NCBI GenBank assembly: GCA_032654645.1
Contig: JAULAW010000015.1
Location: 496,001 to 560,000, forward strand
Reading direction: 5' to 3'
Length of the DNA: 64,000 bases
Source of the DNA: CAITJF01 sp032654645
GTDB lineage: Bacteria > Pseudomonadota > Gammaproteobacteria > Burkholderiales > Gallionellaceae
Under the pieces are notes generated by a model. The model saw only the letters and a list, made by a program, of their open reading frames with translations. It was not told the DNA's origin and did not search any database. Shown piece by piece: positions 29,051 to 40,400 of the stretch (positions are counted from its first letter, which is position 1; every line of letters starts with the position of its first letter). Both the position numbers and the translations under genes were made by a program.

Positions 29051-30163
29051 TCGGCTACGTTAGCCGCCGTTGCTCCGCTGCTGGTGCTGACGCCGAGTGC
29101 GGTAAACCAAACTCAAGGCTTACCGTTGAATCTTGCCGTGTCGGTCCCATTGCCCGCAGGAGTTGGCGGAATGGTAGTCAACCTATCCAGCAGCGCTCCT
29201 GCAATCGCCAGCGTACCGGCCAGCATTGTTATTGCAGAAGGGGCGGCCAGCGCGACATTTGCAGTCGATGCGATTGGTGTTGGAGCCGCTTCAGTTACTG
29301 CGAGCGCAACCGGTTATAGCGATGCTGTTTCTGTGTTGACATTAAACAGCTCGACTGCGAGGCGTTACGCACTGATACCCACTCTAACGTCCGCAACTTC
29401 ATCTAGCTCCATCGGTGTTGCTTCTGCGTCGAGTACATGGGAAGTGGCACCATTTGGTGTGTTTAGTGCATTCGACAATAACCCAACAGGCCGTTGGGTG
29501 ACTAATACGACCGCGCTGGGTCACTCGCTCAAGTGGTCCTTTGTGTCGCCACATACAGTGACCGAGTTCGAATACACCACTGACAACCTGTTGTACACGC
29601 AGCTTCAATACTCCGATGACGACATCAATTGGTTTGGCGCGAGCGCGGTTTATCAGGAAGGTCAGGGCAATTTTGTTCGTCCGGCTACGACGGGCGCAAC
29701 GCCGCATCGTTTCTGGCGTCTGTATGTGAGCCAGGTGTATGGGGCCACGGTGGCCAACTGGTATGGGTACAATAAATTTCAGTTGTACAGCGATGTGCCG
29801 CTGGCGACAACCGCAAGCGGATCGTATTCCACCCAGACACCGTATTTTGGAACCGATGGCAGTTTGGCGACAGGATGGAACGGGGGCAGTTTCGCGCCTG
29901 CCTGGATCGCCATGGATCTCGGTGTTATTCGTCCGATCAGCGAAGTCAGGGTCTATGCGGGAACCGGCTTGCCTGCGGGGATAACGAATTACACCATCCA
30001 GGTATCCGATGATGCGGTTACCTGGACATCTGTGGCGCAAGCTTCCGGCGGAGCTTATTGGACCAATACGCCAGTCACGGCTACGGGAAGATTTGTAAGG
30101 CTTTACATCAACTCTCACACGGGCGGGAGCTGGATAGCCCTTTTTGAATTCCAGGTGTATTAA
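27878..30163 (+). CDS. Exported beta-helix surface protein with discoidin-like C-terminus
   Basis: A 761-residue protein. I take the TTG at 27878 (AAGGGA upstream; same context in both paralogues); an in-frame GTG at 27839 would add 13 residues. A signal peptide ends at AQAA. Residues about 20-170 are the beta-helix region shared with the 11015 and 55293 proteins. IPT/Ig-like domains follow (PTVTGLAPNPAYAAQAG), then two F5/8 type C (discoidin)-like domains with FSAFDNNPTGRWVT, FWRLYVSQVYG, WIAMDLGVIRPISEVRVY and RFVRLYIN. Discoidin domains usually bind sugars or surfaces, so this is a probable adhesin. It lies between the M15 orphan module and the PKD giant. Confidence 0.75.
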   Translation: MKAKKIITSAARTLILGIVAYLGAAQSAQAATVVSGAITANTAWTLAQSPYQVAGDISVGNGATLAIEAGVTVYLDAARNLTVTDGALSARGTAGQPITFTSSLDTAGGAPAPGDWGQIRILDGADDTATILEHAQIRYGRGISVQAASPAFNYLQISNNLGSAISIDLGSSPKGVGNRATGNTLNGIGVPAGDVLGAVTWGVKGIPYVVAAGVVSVGGTPTLGALSISEIQQGETLDAVLGGTRLAGAQSAGISSAGVTATVRGGATDTSVPIRLAAGPGAALGAAIIELQVAAGRPALAGALQIIQPQPTVTGLAPNPAYAAQAGNVLNVAGKNFVPASVVRLDGADLTTVYGSATSLSAALPALAAGNKSVTVAQPDPLNAGNFLVSKSATLAAVAPLLVLTPSAVNQTQGLPLNLAVSVPLPAGVGGMVVNLSSSAPAIASVPASIVIAEGAASATFAVDAIGVGAASVTASATGYSDAVSVLTLNSSTARRYALIPTLTSATSSSSIGVASASSTWEVAPFGVFSAFDNNPTGRWVTNTTALGHSLKWSFVSPHTVTEFEYTTDNLLYTQLQYSDDDINWFGASAVYQEGQGNFVRPATTGATPHRFWRLYVSQVYGATVANWYGYNKFQLYSDVPLATTASGSYSTQTPYFGTDGSLATGWNGGSFAPAWIAMDLGVIRPISEVRVYAGTGLPAGITNYTIQVSDDAVTWTSVAQASGGAYWTNTPVTATGRFVRLYINSHTGGSWIALFEFQVY

Positions 30164-30262
30164 CCAGCGATGCGGGAACACTGCCGTAACTTTGCAAGCA
30201 ATCGGGCCACGAATAATTTTGGCTAACCGGGCAACACAACACAGCAACCGATAGGTAAGAAT

Positions 30263-33200
30263 ATGAAGAAAATGCCGGGAGTAAACAACATGACCAACTT
30301 TTATTTCACCCTGCGCCGCCTGTGGAGTTGGCCGCGCCGCGTGTTTGCTGCGCTGTTCGCGGCGCTGATGTTGTCGCCAGTTGCCGCTCATGCGGTCGAC
30401 ACGCTGTGCGCCAAGGTGAAGATCGAGATCACGCAGGAATTGACCTTGGAGCGCCAGGCGTTTGACGCGATGATGAAGATCAACAACGGCTTGACCGCCA
30501 CGTCCCTGGATAACGTGAGCGTCAACGTGAATTTCCTGGATGATGCGGGCAATAGCATCCGCGCAACGTCCGATCCCACGGATACGACGGCGGCGTTTTT
30601 CATCCGCATCGATACCATGGCGGGTATCGGCAACGTGACGGGGACGGGGGTGGTTGCGCCGTCGAGCACGGCCGAGATCCACTGGCTGATTATCCCCGCG
30701 CCCGGCGCGGGCGGCACGGTTCCCAGCGGCAAGCTGTATTACATCGGCGCCACGCTGGATTATTCCGTAGCAGGCAAGGCGGAGAGGGTGGAGGTGGTGC
30801 CGGATTTTGTGTATGTGAAGCCGATGCCGCTGCTGGCGCTGGATTACTTCATGACCAGAGACGTGTGGGGCGATGATCCGCTCACGTTGGCGACAGAGCC
30901 TCCAGAGCCTTATACCTTGGGGGTACGCGTCAAGAACAACGGTGCGGGGCCGGCGACCAACGTCAAGATCGACTCCGCGCAACCCAGGATCGTCGATAAC
31001 AATCAGGGGCTGTTGATTAATTTTGAAATCATCGGCAGTTACCTGAACGACCAGCCCGCCATCAGCAGTTTGTTGATCCCGTTTGGAAATATTGCGCCAT
31101 TGGCTGCGGCAACAGGCCGCTGGATCATGACGTCCAGCCTGGCGGGATATTTTGCAGATTTTTCCGTGAGTTTTACGCACGCCGATGCGCTGGGCGGCGC
31201 GCTGACCTCGTTGCTGCAGGCAACCAACCCGCATTATCTGGTACGCGACGTGAAGGTCGATATGCCGGGGCGCGATACTGTCCGCGATTTCCTGGCGGAT
31301 GACGGCGCCAACGGCTCCCATTTGTACCGCGTTTATGAATCTTCCGGCATGGACACGCTGGTAACCGACCAGTCAGCCGTTTCCGTGCTCGCCGCAAACG
31401 GTGTCAACGCCAGCGGCGAGGCGCTGTTTGCTCTGTCGGCTCCGGCCACTGCGGGCCCGATGTATGTGCAGTTGGCTGACCCTTACAAGGGCACCAAGGC
31501 GCTGGGCAAGATCACGCGCTCGGATGGCAAGACCATTCCGGCAGAGAACGTATGGCTTTCCAAGAAGCGCGACGCCAACAACGTGTTGCAGTATTACTTC
31601 AACCTGTTCGATACCGATACCACGGGCATCTATAACACCGCGTTCACCAGCACGGTGGTCGCCGCGCATCCGCCGGTGATACAACTGGTTCCGGATAGCA
31701 CGGTGGTCGAGGGTTCGCAGCTTTCATTCCAGGTGACGGCGACCGACCCGGATGGTACGGCCCCTTTGCTGAGCGCGAGTTCCTTGCTGCCCGCCGGGGC
31801 GGCTTTCACCACGGCGGTGGGCGCGAACAATGTGGTTGCGGGCAGCTTCAGCTGGAAGCCGTCCAAGGGGCAGGCGGGTATATATCCGGTCACCTTCAGC
31901 GCGACGGATGGCGTGCTCAAGGCCGCAACCTCGACCAATGTCGCGGTGACCACGCCCATCGTGCCGGCAGGCCCGGATGTGCCGCTGATCGCGGCGCCGC
32001 AGGTGGGCACGGAAGTGAACGTGTTGTCCCCCGGCTTTGAAATCGCCGCCGGCACGAATGCGCTGGATACGGCCGCGAGTTATCAGATCCAGGTGTTCTC
32101 GGATGCGGGAATGCAGAATCTGGTGGCAGAAAAACTCAGCCTGCCGCGCGTGGCGGCCGGCAAGTCGGTTTGGAATTTGCCGGTGACCTTGGCCGACAAT
32201 ACCTCGTACTACTGGCGTGTGCGCGCTTCTGACGGCACAACATCCAGCCCGTGGGCGGTGGGGCGATTCTTCGTCAATACCGCGAACGACGCACCGGCAG
32301 CGCCGATGATCGCCTCGCCGGCAGAGGGCACCACGGTGGCGGTGACGACCCCGGTATTGAGCGTGACGAACGGCACCGACCCGGAAGGAGATGCGGTGGT
32401 TTATGGCATCGAGGTGTTCGGCGACAGCCTGCTTGCTCAAAAAGTGGCCGAGGTGGCGAATCTTGCCGCGGGCTCTCCCGGCGCCAGCAACGATGGCAGC
32501 ACGAGCTGGACCGTGACCCCCGCGCTGAGCGATACCACTCCCTATTATTGGCGCGCGTCCGCCACCGATGTGCACGGTGCGAAGACGGTATCGGCAACGG
32601 GTAATTTCCTGGTGGATACCAGCAAGCCAGCCCCCGGCGCACCCGCGCTGGTCAGCCCGCCCGCAGGCAGCACCGCCACGATCAATCGCACCGATCTGAC
32701 CGTCGCAAACAGCCTGCGCCCCAATGGCATGACGCTGAATTACTTCTTCGAGCTGGACCGCTCGCAAAGCTTTGCGAGCCCCGGCATCATCCGTTCCGGC
32801 GCGGTGGCGGAAGGCGGGGTCAATACCTTGTTCACCACCACTGGATTGGTTGAGAACGCGCATTATTTCTGGCGCGTGAAATCGTCGGATGGCCTGACTG
32901 AAAGCCCGTGGGCATATGGCAACTTTTTTGTCGATACGATCAACGACGCACCGGGTGTGCCGGGCGCAATCAACCCCGGTAACGCGGCCTGGGTGACGAC
33001 AACGGCACCGCTGTTTGCGCTGGCGCCATCGGTCGATCCGGAAGGCGATGCGATCGGATACCACATCGAGATTTACTCCGATGCGGCTTTGACGGCCAAG
33101 GTGATAGACCGTTTGACCAATAATTTGAGCTGGTTGACGGATGCGCAGTTGGCGGATGACACGCGCTATTACTGGCGTGTGCGCGCCGAAGATATGCGCG

Positions 33201-36200
33201 GCGCGGCGAGCGCATGGGGCCCGGTTTCGACCTTCCTGGTGCGCACCGGCAGTTCGGGTTCGATGTTGCCGTTGCTGGCGTTGACCAGCCCTCTGAGCGT
33301 GGTGGATGTTCCGCAAGTATCTGCCGCGACACCGGGTGTGGCAGCCAATATCTCGTGGGAGATAGATGATCCGCTGAGCAACAGCAGGATCGCTTTGTAC
33401 TACGACAACGATCGCCTGAATGCCGATGGCGCCCGGATCATCGAAGGTTTGCCGCAAGACCCGGGCAGCAGGCTGGGGAGTTACAGCTGGGATGTATCCG
33501 CGCTTTCCCCTGGCGCTTATTATATCTATGCCGTGGCCAGCAACAGCGCCGGCACCGCGACACGCTATGCTCCGGGTGTATTCGTGGCGCCTGTCCCGGC
33601 GCCGCGCGGCGTGATTGCCGTTACGCCCGCTACCGCGCTGGAGACTACGGAAGCGGGCGGCCTGGCCAGGTTTAGCGTGGCGCTGGGCAATTCGCCCAAG
33701 GCGGATGTGAGCATCGGCATCAGCACGACCAAACCGACCGAGGCGCTGGTGGATAAACAACAACTGGTATTCAACACCGCCAACTGGAAAACGCCGCAGG
33801 TTGTGACAGTGGCCGGGCAGCCGGATTGCATCAATGATGGCGATGCCGGCTATCAGGTGGTCACGTCCAAGGCGATCAGCAGCGACGTGGATTACAACGG
33901 CATCAAGGGCGCAGATTTGGCGCTGTTGAACCGGGGCAGCACGACGGGCTGCCCGAGCAACAACCCGCCCGCAGCCCATGCGGGCCCGGCGCAGATTGTG
34001 GAAGCCGGCAGCGTTGTCGCCTTGATCGGCGGCGCCACGGATACGGATGGTTCGATCGTTTCCTATGCCTGGGTGCAAACGGCAGGCGCCGCAGTCGTGC
34101 TGGCCGATACCACCGGGGCTCTGACCAGCTTCACCGCGCCGTTGCCCACAGCCGACACCCAACTGGCTTTCCGGCTTACAGTGACCGACAATCTGGGTGC
34201 GACCGGCACGGCGAGCGTCAATGTCACCGTGAAGAAGGCGCCTAACCAGCCACCTGTTGCGACTGCGGGGGCGGCGCAAACGGTAAACTCGGGCAGCACC
34301 GTGAACCTGAGCGGTGCGGGCGCCGACAGCGATGGCACGATCGCTTCATATTCCTGGGCTCAGATTGCGGGCCAGCAAGTAACCTTGGCGGCTGCGAGCG
34401 CCGCCAATGCCAGTTTCGTTGCTCCGGCAGTGACCGCAAATACGGTGCTCGGCTTCTCTCTCACCGTGACCGACAATATGGGCGCCACAGGCACTTCGAC
34501 GGTGGCTATTACAGTATCACCAAACCAGGCGCCATTCGCCGATGCCGGGGCGAACCAGATTGTAGGCGAAGGTAGCCCGGTGACCCTGACGGGTAACGGT
34601 ACGGATGGCGATGGCTCGATTGTGTCCTACTCGTGGGCGCAAACTGGCGCGCCGGGTGTAGCGCTCACCAATGCCAATCTGGCAACCGCGAGCTTCACTG
34701 CACCTGCAGCGGCAACGGATACCGTACTGACCTTCGTGTTGACCGTGACCGACAATCTGGGTGCGACCGGCGCAGCCGCGACCAACGTGACGGTGACGCA
34801 TGTGAACACGGCGCCGGCCGCGAATGCCGGTGCAAACCAGAGCGTGAACGAAGGTGGCGCGGTGACCTTGAACGGAAGCGGCGCCGACAGCGACGGCACC
34901 ATAGTATCCTATGCCTGGACACAAACTGCCGGGCCGGTTGTCGTTCTGAATGGCGCCAGCACACCGACAGCAAGCTTCACCGCCCCTGCAACCGGAGTGG
35001 GTACCATGCTCACCTTCAAGCTGACTGTGACCGACAATGCGGGGGCTACCGGCGCAGCCTTGACTGACGTTGCACTGAACCATGTGAACTTAGCGCCGGC
35101 CGCGAATGCCGGAACAAATCAGACCGTGGACGAAGGTGGCGCGGTGACCTTGAGCGGAAGCGGCGCCGACATTGACGGCACGATTGCCTCCTACGCGTGG
35201 ACGCAAACTGCCGGGATCGCCGTGACGCTGGCCGGAGCGAACAGCGCAACCGCGAGTTTCACCGCACCTCCGGCAGCAGCGGACACCTTGCTCACCTTCA
35301 ATCTGACTGTGACGGACAATGCGGGCGCAACGGGCGCGGCCTCGTCTACCGTCACCGTGAAGCATGTCAACGTGGCGCCGACAGCGAACGCCGGAGTTGC
35401 ACAAACCGCGAATGAAAGTACGGTGGTCGCTTTGAACGGCGGCGGCACGGACAGCGACGGCACGGTTACATCCTACGCGTGGACACAAACTGCCGGGCCG
35501 CCCGTAACACTCAGCAACGCAAGTGCGGCGACCTCGAGCTTTATCGCTCCGGCGGCAATGATTGACACCATACTGAGTTTCAAGCTGGTCGTGACGGACA
35601 ATGCTGGTGCGAGCGGCAGTGCGACTACCAGCGTCACCGTGACTCATGTCAACGCAGCCCCGACGGTGAATGCCGGAGCGGACCAGACCGTCAACGAAAG
35701 CAGCACGGTGACCCTGATCGGAAGCGGTGCCGACGGCGACGGCACGATTGCGGCTTATGCATGGTCTCAGGCTGCTGGCCCTGCCGTCACCCTGGCGGGC
35801 GCGAACAGCGCGACCGCCAACTTCACGGCGCCTGCGGTTGCTGCCAACACCGTCTTCACCTTCAAGCTGACCGTGACCGACAATCTTGGAACGGCCGCAG
35901 CGGCCACGACCAACGTCACCGTGACTCATACAAACGTCGCACCGGCAGCGAACGCAGGTGCCGACCAGGCGGTGGCTGAAGCGAGCACGGTCACCTTGGC
36001 CGGCAGCGGCACGGATAGCGACGGCACGATTGCGTCCCATCTCTGGGCGCAAACGGCTGGCCCAGTGGTCACCCTGACTGGCGCGAACACTGCAACCGCC
36101 AGCTTCGTTGCTCCTGCGGTTGCTGCCAGCACTGTCTTCACCTTCAAGCTGACGGTGGCCGACAATCTTGGAGCCACCGCCACGGCCACGACCAATGTCA

Positions 36201-37411
36201 CCGTGCAACAAGTGAACGCGGCGCCGGTCGCAAATGCAGGCGCCAACCAGACGGTAAATGATGCGACTACGGTCACATTGGCAGGTAGCGGGTCGGACAG
36301 CGACGGCATGATCGCGTCCTATTCATGGGCGCAAACCGCCGGGCCGGCCGTAACACTCGGCAACGCCATTGCCGCGACGGCGAGTTTTGTTGCCCCTGTG
36401 GTCGCATCCAATACCTTGTTCACCTTCAGGCTGACAGTGACCGACAACCTTGGCGCTACCGGTTCGGCCACCACCAATGTCACGGTGGCCCATGCGGGCG
36501 TGGCCGTCGCCGCGCCGACCAGCCTGGCAGCCACGCCTAACGCCACGGGTACCCAGTTAGCCTTGGCGTGGATAGACAACGCCGGCAACGAGACTGCCTA
36601 CTTGGTTGAAGTATCCACTGGCGGCGCGTTCAGCACGCTGGCCACGCTTGCTCGCACAACAACCCAGCAGACCAACATCGGTGGTTCGGTGACCTATACC
36701 GCCACATCAACACCCGGGCTTGTTTACACTTACCGGGTCACGGCTGTTAACGTGACCGGTGGAGTGACCTCATCGTCGTTACCCGCGACGGCGGTGGCTG
36801 ATTTGTCTCCCCCGGCAGCACCCTCTGGCTTGACCGCTATCTTGGTTTCTTCCATGACGGTAAATCTGGCTTGGATCGATAATGCCAGCACGGAGACAAA
36901 CTATGTGGTTGAAGTGTCCATAAATGGTGGTGCATTTGCCACGCTGACCACGATCGCTCGCACCACCGCTCAGCAAACCAGCATCGGTGGCGCCGTGACT
37001 TATACCGCTGAAGTGGAGCCCGGCAAAACGTACAGCTACCGGGTGAAGGCGCAGGCCATCCGGTTTGGGTCAATCGCCCCATCCGGCTACGCAGGCCCGG
37101 TCAGCATAAGCGCAGCGGCCCCGCCAGCCCCGGCAAATGTGGGCGCTGTAGCCGGTGCCGATGCCGGATCTATCAAAGTGAGCTGGACCGACACATCTAG
37201 CAATGAAAGTGGTTTTACCGTCAGACGTAGCCAGTTGACAGGCACGACTTGGGGCGCATGGGGCACCGCCGGGACGGCGGCAGCTAATATCACGACGATC
37301 ACGGATACCGGACGGACTACGGGTATTTCATACCGTTATCAGGTCAGGGCGAACAGCGTGGCTGGCAACTCTGCGTACGTAGGGCCGACGAACACGGTAG
37401 TTGCTCCATGA
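30263..37411 (+). CDS. Giant exported protein with nine PKD-type repeats and FN3 domains
   Basis: A 2382-residue protein starting at an ATG (GGTAAG upstream) with a signal segment ending near PVAAHA. Domain order: a beta-rich N-terminal region (about 45-465); a putative-Ig domain (about 468-565); three to four FN3-like units with YYWRVRASDG/PWAxGxFFV (about 570-1000); an Ig-like segment; nine PKD/REJ-type repeats of about 94 residues (1233 to about 2075, APxANAGxxQTVNE...TLTVTDNxGATG); and three terminal FN3-like domains (ATPNATGTQLALAWIDNAGNE). No enzyme motif. Its stop overlaps the start of the second full-length Rhs gene (ATGA, 37408), so the pair is translationally coupled; an export or display partner is inferred. 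Confidence 0.8.
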   Translation: MKKMPGVNNMTNFYFTLRRLWSWPRRVFAALFAALMLSPVAAHAVDTLCAKVKIEITQELTLERQAFDAMMKINNGLTATSLDNVSVNVNFLDDAGNSIRATSDPTDTTAAFFIRIDTMAGIGNVTGTGVVAPSSTAEIHWLIIPAPGAGGTVPSGKLYYIGATLDYSVAGKAERVEVVPDFVYVKPMPLLALDYFMTRDVWGDDPLTLATEPPEPYTLGVRVKNNGAGPATNVKIDSAQPRIVDNNQGLLINFEIIGSYLNDQPAISSLLIPFGNIAPLAAATGRWIMTSSLAGYFADFSVSFTHADALGGALTSLLQATNPHYLVRDVKVDMPGRDTVRDFLADDGANGSHLYRVYESSGMDTLVTDQSAVSVLAANGVNASGEALFALSAPATAGPMYVQLADPYKGTKALGKITRSDGKTIPAENVWLSKKRDANNVLQYYFNLFDTDTTGIYNTAFTSTVVAAHPPVIQLVPDSTVVEGSQLSFQVTATDPDGTAPLLSASSLLPAGAAFTTAVGANNVVAGSFSWKPSKGQAGIYPVTFSATDGVLKAATSTNVAVTTPIVPAGPDVPLIAAPQVGTEVNVLSPGFEIAAGTNALDTAASYQIQVFSDAGMQNLVAEKLSLPRVAAGKSVWNLPVTLADNTSYYWRVRASDGTTSSPWAVGRFFVNTANDAPAAPMIASPAEGTTVAVTTPVLSVTNGTDPEGDAVVYGIEVFGDSLLAQKVAEVANLAAGSPGASNDGSTSWTVTPALSDTTPYYWRASATDVHGAKTVSATGNFLVDTSKPAPGAPALVSPPAGSTATINRTDLTVANSLRPNGMTLNYFFELDRSQSFASPGIIRSGAVAEGGVNTLFTTTGLVENAHYFWRVKSSDGLTESPWAYGNFFVDTINDAPGVPGAINPGNAAWVTTTAPLFALAPSVDPEGDAIGYHIEIYSDAALTAKVIDRLTNNLSWLTDAQLADDTRYYWRVRAEDMRGAASAWGPVSTFLVRTGSSGSMLPLLALTSPLSVVDVPQVSAATPGVAANISWEIDDPLSNSRIALYYDNDRLNADGARIIEGLPQDPGSRLGSYSWDVSALSPGAYYIYAVASNSAGTATRYAPGVFVAPVPAPRGVIAVTPATALETTEAGGLARFSVALGNSPKADVSIGISTTKPTEALVDKQQLVFNTANWKTPQVVTVAGQPDCINDGDAGYQVVTSKAISSDVDYNGIKGADLALLNRGSTTGCPSNNPPAAHAGPAQIVEAGSVVALIGGATDTDGSIVSYAWVQTAGAAVVLADTTGALTSFTAPLPTADTQLAFRLTVTDNLGATGTASVNVTVKKAPNQPPVATAGAAQTVNSGSTVNLSGAGADSDGTIASYSWAQIAGQQVTLAAASAANASFVAPAVTANTVLGFSLTVTDNMGATGTSTVAITVSPNQAPFADAGANQIVGEGSPVTLTGNGTDGDGSIVSYSWAQTGAPGVALTNANLATASFTAPAAATDTVLTFVLTVTDNLGATGAAATNVTVTHVNTAPAANAGANQSVNEGGAVTLNGSGADSDGTIVSYAWTQTAGPVVVLNGASTPTASFTAPATGVGTMLTFKLTVTDNAGATGAALTDVALNHVNLAPAANAGTNQTVDEGGAVTLSGSGADIDGTIASYAWTQTAGIAVTLAGANSATASFTAPPAAADTLLTFNLTVTDNAGATGAASSTVTVKHVNVAPTANAGVAQTANESTVVALNGGGTDSDGTVTSYAWTQTAGPPVTLSNASAATSSFIAPAAMIDTILSFKLVVTDNAGASGSATTSVTVTHVNAAPTVNAGADQTVNESSTVTLIGSGADGDGTIAAYAWSQAAGPAVTLAGANSATANFTAPAVAANTVFTFKLTVTDNLGTAAAATTNVTVTHTNVAPAANAGADQAVAEASTVTLAGSGTDSDGTIASHLWAQTAGPVVTLTGANTATASFVAPAVAASTVFTFKLTVADNLGATATATTNVTVQQVNAAPVANAGANQTVNDATTVTLAGSGSDSDGMIASYSWAQTAGPAVTLGNAIAATASFVAPVVASNTLFTFRLTVTDNLGATGSATTNVTVAHAGVAVAAPTSLAATPNATGTQLALAWIDNAGNETAYLVEVSTGGAFSTLATLARTTTQQTNIGGSVTYTATSTPGLVYTYRVTAVNVTGGVTSSSLPATAVADLSPPAAPSGLTAILVSSMTVNLAWIDNASTETNYVVEVSINGGAFATLTTIARTTAQQTSIGGAVTYTAEVEPGKTYSYRVKAQAIRFGSIAPSGYAGPVSISAAAPPAPANVGAVAGADAGSIKVSWTDTSSNESGFTVRRSQLTGTTWGAWGTAGTAAANITTITDTGRTTGISYRYQVRANSVAGNSAYVGPTNTVVAP
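33959..36490 (+). repeat. Nine tandem PKD-domain repeats, about 281 bp each
   Basis: In-frame units each encode an AxAGxxQ(T/S)V opening, a DSDGTIxSYxWxQTAG middle and a LTVTDNxGATG end. Neighbouring units are diverged but several share long blocks, notably the middle ones. Copy number could change in frame. Confidence 0.85.
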
Positions 37412-40400
37412 TGGGCATAAATAGAAGCGGCAGCAAAATGCGCGCCCCCCGGCTGGCCGCCGCCCTGTTTTCGCTGCTGCTCGCATCCGCGCCCCTGTCC
37501 GCGCAAACGGTGGCGGCACCGGCCCAGGCCGGCCCGCTCCCGGTCACCTACCGGTCTCCGGCTCCCGACCTGAGCGTCAAGGTAAGGGGCGGGGACATCG
37601 TCATCCATCGCGGCTACCACGACGGCGCGTGGTACCCCAACCTCGACTGGATGCCGCTGGGCTTCACCTACGACAGCCTCGACAACAGCGTGAAGACCGT
37701 CACCCGTGGCCGGGCCGAGTACGGCAAAGCCGCCCCCGGTGTTTACCGGGACGCGCACGCCAACCTCGTGCGCCAGACCGCGGGCGGCTTCCGCTGGAAC
37801 GACCCCGGCGGCAACTGGATCGAATACAACCCGGCGGGCGAGATCAAAAGCTACGGCAACCGCAACGGCGCGGTCGCCACCTTCCTGTACGCGGGAGGCG
37901 GCGTTGCCGGCGCCCCCGGCGCCCCGGCCGGCGAAGGCCGCATCGCGGGCATCCTCGACCGCTCCGGCGCGCAGGCGCTGTGGTTCGACTACGATGCGGG
38001 CGGCCAGCTGGCCCGCATCCGCGACGCGTCGGGCCGCAAGGTCGAATACCGGGCGACCCCCGCCCCCGGCGGCGGCACCCTCGGCGTGCTGGACGCCGAC
38101 GGCAACACCTGGAGCTACGCGGTCGCGGGGCAGGGCGCGGCCATCACCGTCACCGACCCCGAAGCGCGCGCCACCGCCCGCACCTGGCACAGCAACGGCG
38201 CGCCGTCCGGCATCACCTATCCCGACGGCGGCAAGACCGCCATCGTCCAGGACTACGACGCCGCCAAGAACATCTACTACACCCGCGAGACCGGCGCGGG
38301 CGGCAAAGTCACCGAGACCTGGTCCGGGCTCAAACAGGACCGGGGGCGCGGCGAGTACCTGCGCAAGGATGTCAACGGCGTCACCGCAGCCAGGCAAAGC
38401 CTGGACGCCGCCACGCGCACCACCACCCACACCGATGCCCGCGGGCTCGACACCGCCGTCAGGCGCGACCAGTGGGGCAACATCACCCAAGTGGTGCACC
38501 CCGACGGCAGCGTCGCCAGCAGCCAGTACGCGCCCGCCACCCGCGACCTCACCCGCTACGCGGACGAAAACGGCACCGTCACCCAACACGCCTACGACGC
38601 CCGCGGCAACCTCACCCAAACCGTCGAAGCCCTGGGCCTGCCCGAGCAGCGCACCACCGGATACACCGTCGACGCCGGCGGCCAGCGCGCCAGCATGACC
38701 CGCAAAGGCGACGCCGGCACCCCCGACGCCGTCACCCGGTACGAATACGACACTAGCGGCAACGTCACCGCCGCCACCGACCCGGAAGGCGGCATCACCC
38801 GCCACACCTGGGACATCATGGGCAACGCGCTGGCCCGGACCGACCCCGGCGGCCAACTCTGGGCGCGCACCTACGACAACGGCGGCCGCCTCCTGAGCCT
38901 CACCGACCCGCTGAACCGCACCACCCGCATCGCCTACGACAAAACCGGCCTGCCCGTCACGCTCACCGACGCGGCGGGCAACACCGGCGCCCTGGGCTAC
39001 GACGCGGCGGGCAGGCTGCTTTCGGTGACCGGCCCCCACGGCGGCCAGACCCGCTACGCCTACGACGCGGCGGGCAACCCGGCCAGGCTGACCGACGCGG
39101 CGAACCACACCCGGCAGCAGGAATACGACCCCGACGGCAGACTGATCAAACAGACCGACGGCAACAACAATCTCACCCAGTTTGTTTATGGCGATGTCGC
39201 CTCCGGCCTCAACGGCCTGCTGGCCAAGATCATCTACCCCACGCTGAGCCGGGACCTGCAATACGACCGGCGCGACCGCATCGTCGGGAGCACCGACAGC
39301 TCTGCGGGCGCAGCCCTGGCCCTCGACGCCAGCCCCGCCCAGACCACCCGCAACACCTACGACCGGGCGGGCAACCTCACCGCCGTCACCGGCCCCGCCA
39401 ACCGCACCACCGCCACGAGCCACGACGGATTGGGGCAGATCACCCGGACCACCGACCCGGAAGGCAACATCACCCGATACGGCTACGACCCGCGCGGCAA
39501 CCTCGTCACCGCCACCGACGCGAAGGGCAACACCCACCGCTACGAATACGACCGGCTCGACCGCATGGTCAAAGAGATCCGCCCGCTGGGCCAGACCACC
39601 GCCTACGCCTACGACCCCAACGGCAACCTGATACAAGCCACCGACGCCAGGGGGCAGATCAAGCGCTACACCGTTGATGCCGCCGGCCGCCGCACCCGGG
39701 AAGACCACTACCCCGATGCCGCCGCCCTCGCGGCCAACAACGCCGCCAAGACCATCACCTACACCTGGAACACCCTCGACCGCCTCACCGGCTATAGCGA
39801 CGGAACCACCAGCGCCACCTACACCTACGACGCCAAGCAACTCAGGCAGGTAGGGGAGATCGTCAACTACGGCGCATTCACCCTCGCCACCGGCGCCACC
39901 TACAACGCCCTGGGCCAGAAGGCCTCCCTCACCTATCCGGACGGCGCCACCTACAGCTACACCTACGACAGCAACAACCAGCTCTCGGCGGTCGACCTGC
40001 CGGCCGGTTCCGGCAACATCACCTTCAACAGCTACACCTGGACCGCCCCCGCCCAGATCACGATGCCGGGCGGGACCGCCCGCAACCTGCAATACGACGG
40101 GCTCTTGAGGCTCAAGGACCTCGCCGTCAAAGACCCCGGCCAGAGCCGGGTGATGGGCTACCAATACGGCTACGACCTGGCCGGCAACATCATCGCCAAA
40201 GCGACGGAAGCGGGCAGCACCGGCTACGGCTACGACGCGCTGGACCGGTTGACCGGGGCGGCCCACACAGGCCAAACGGGAACGCCGCAGGCCGATGAAA
40301 GCTACACCTACGACCCGATAGCGAACCGGATCACCGACACCAGAACCGCTGCGGCGGCCTGGACCTATGACGCAAACAACCAGCTCGTCACCGCAGGAAC

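Noticed and set aside
29399..34279. Long minus-strand frames (29399-31321, 31724-34279) opposite the surface protein and PKD giant
   Set aside because: Arg/His-rich translations without domains; the plus-strand frames have signal peptides and recognisable domains.
33959..36490. CRISPR-like periodicity
   Set aside because: The period is about 281 bp, fully coding and in frame; it is a protein-domain repeat.
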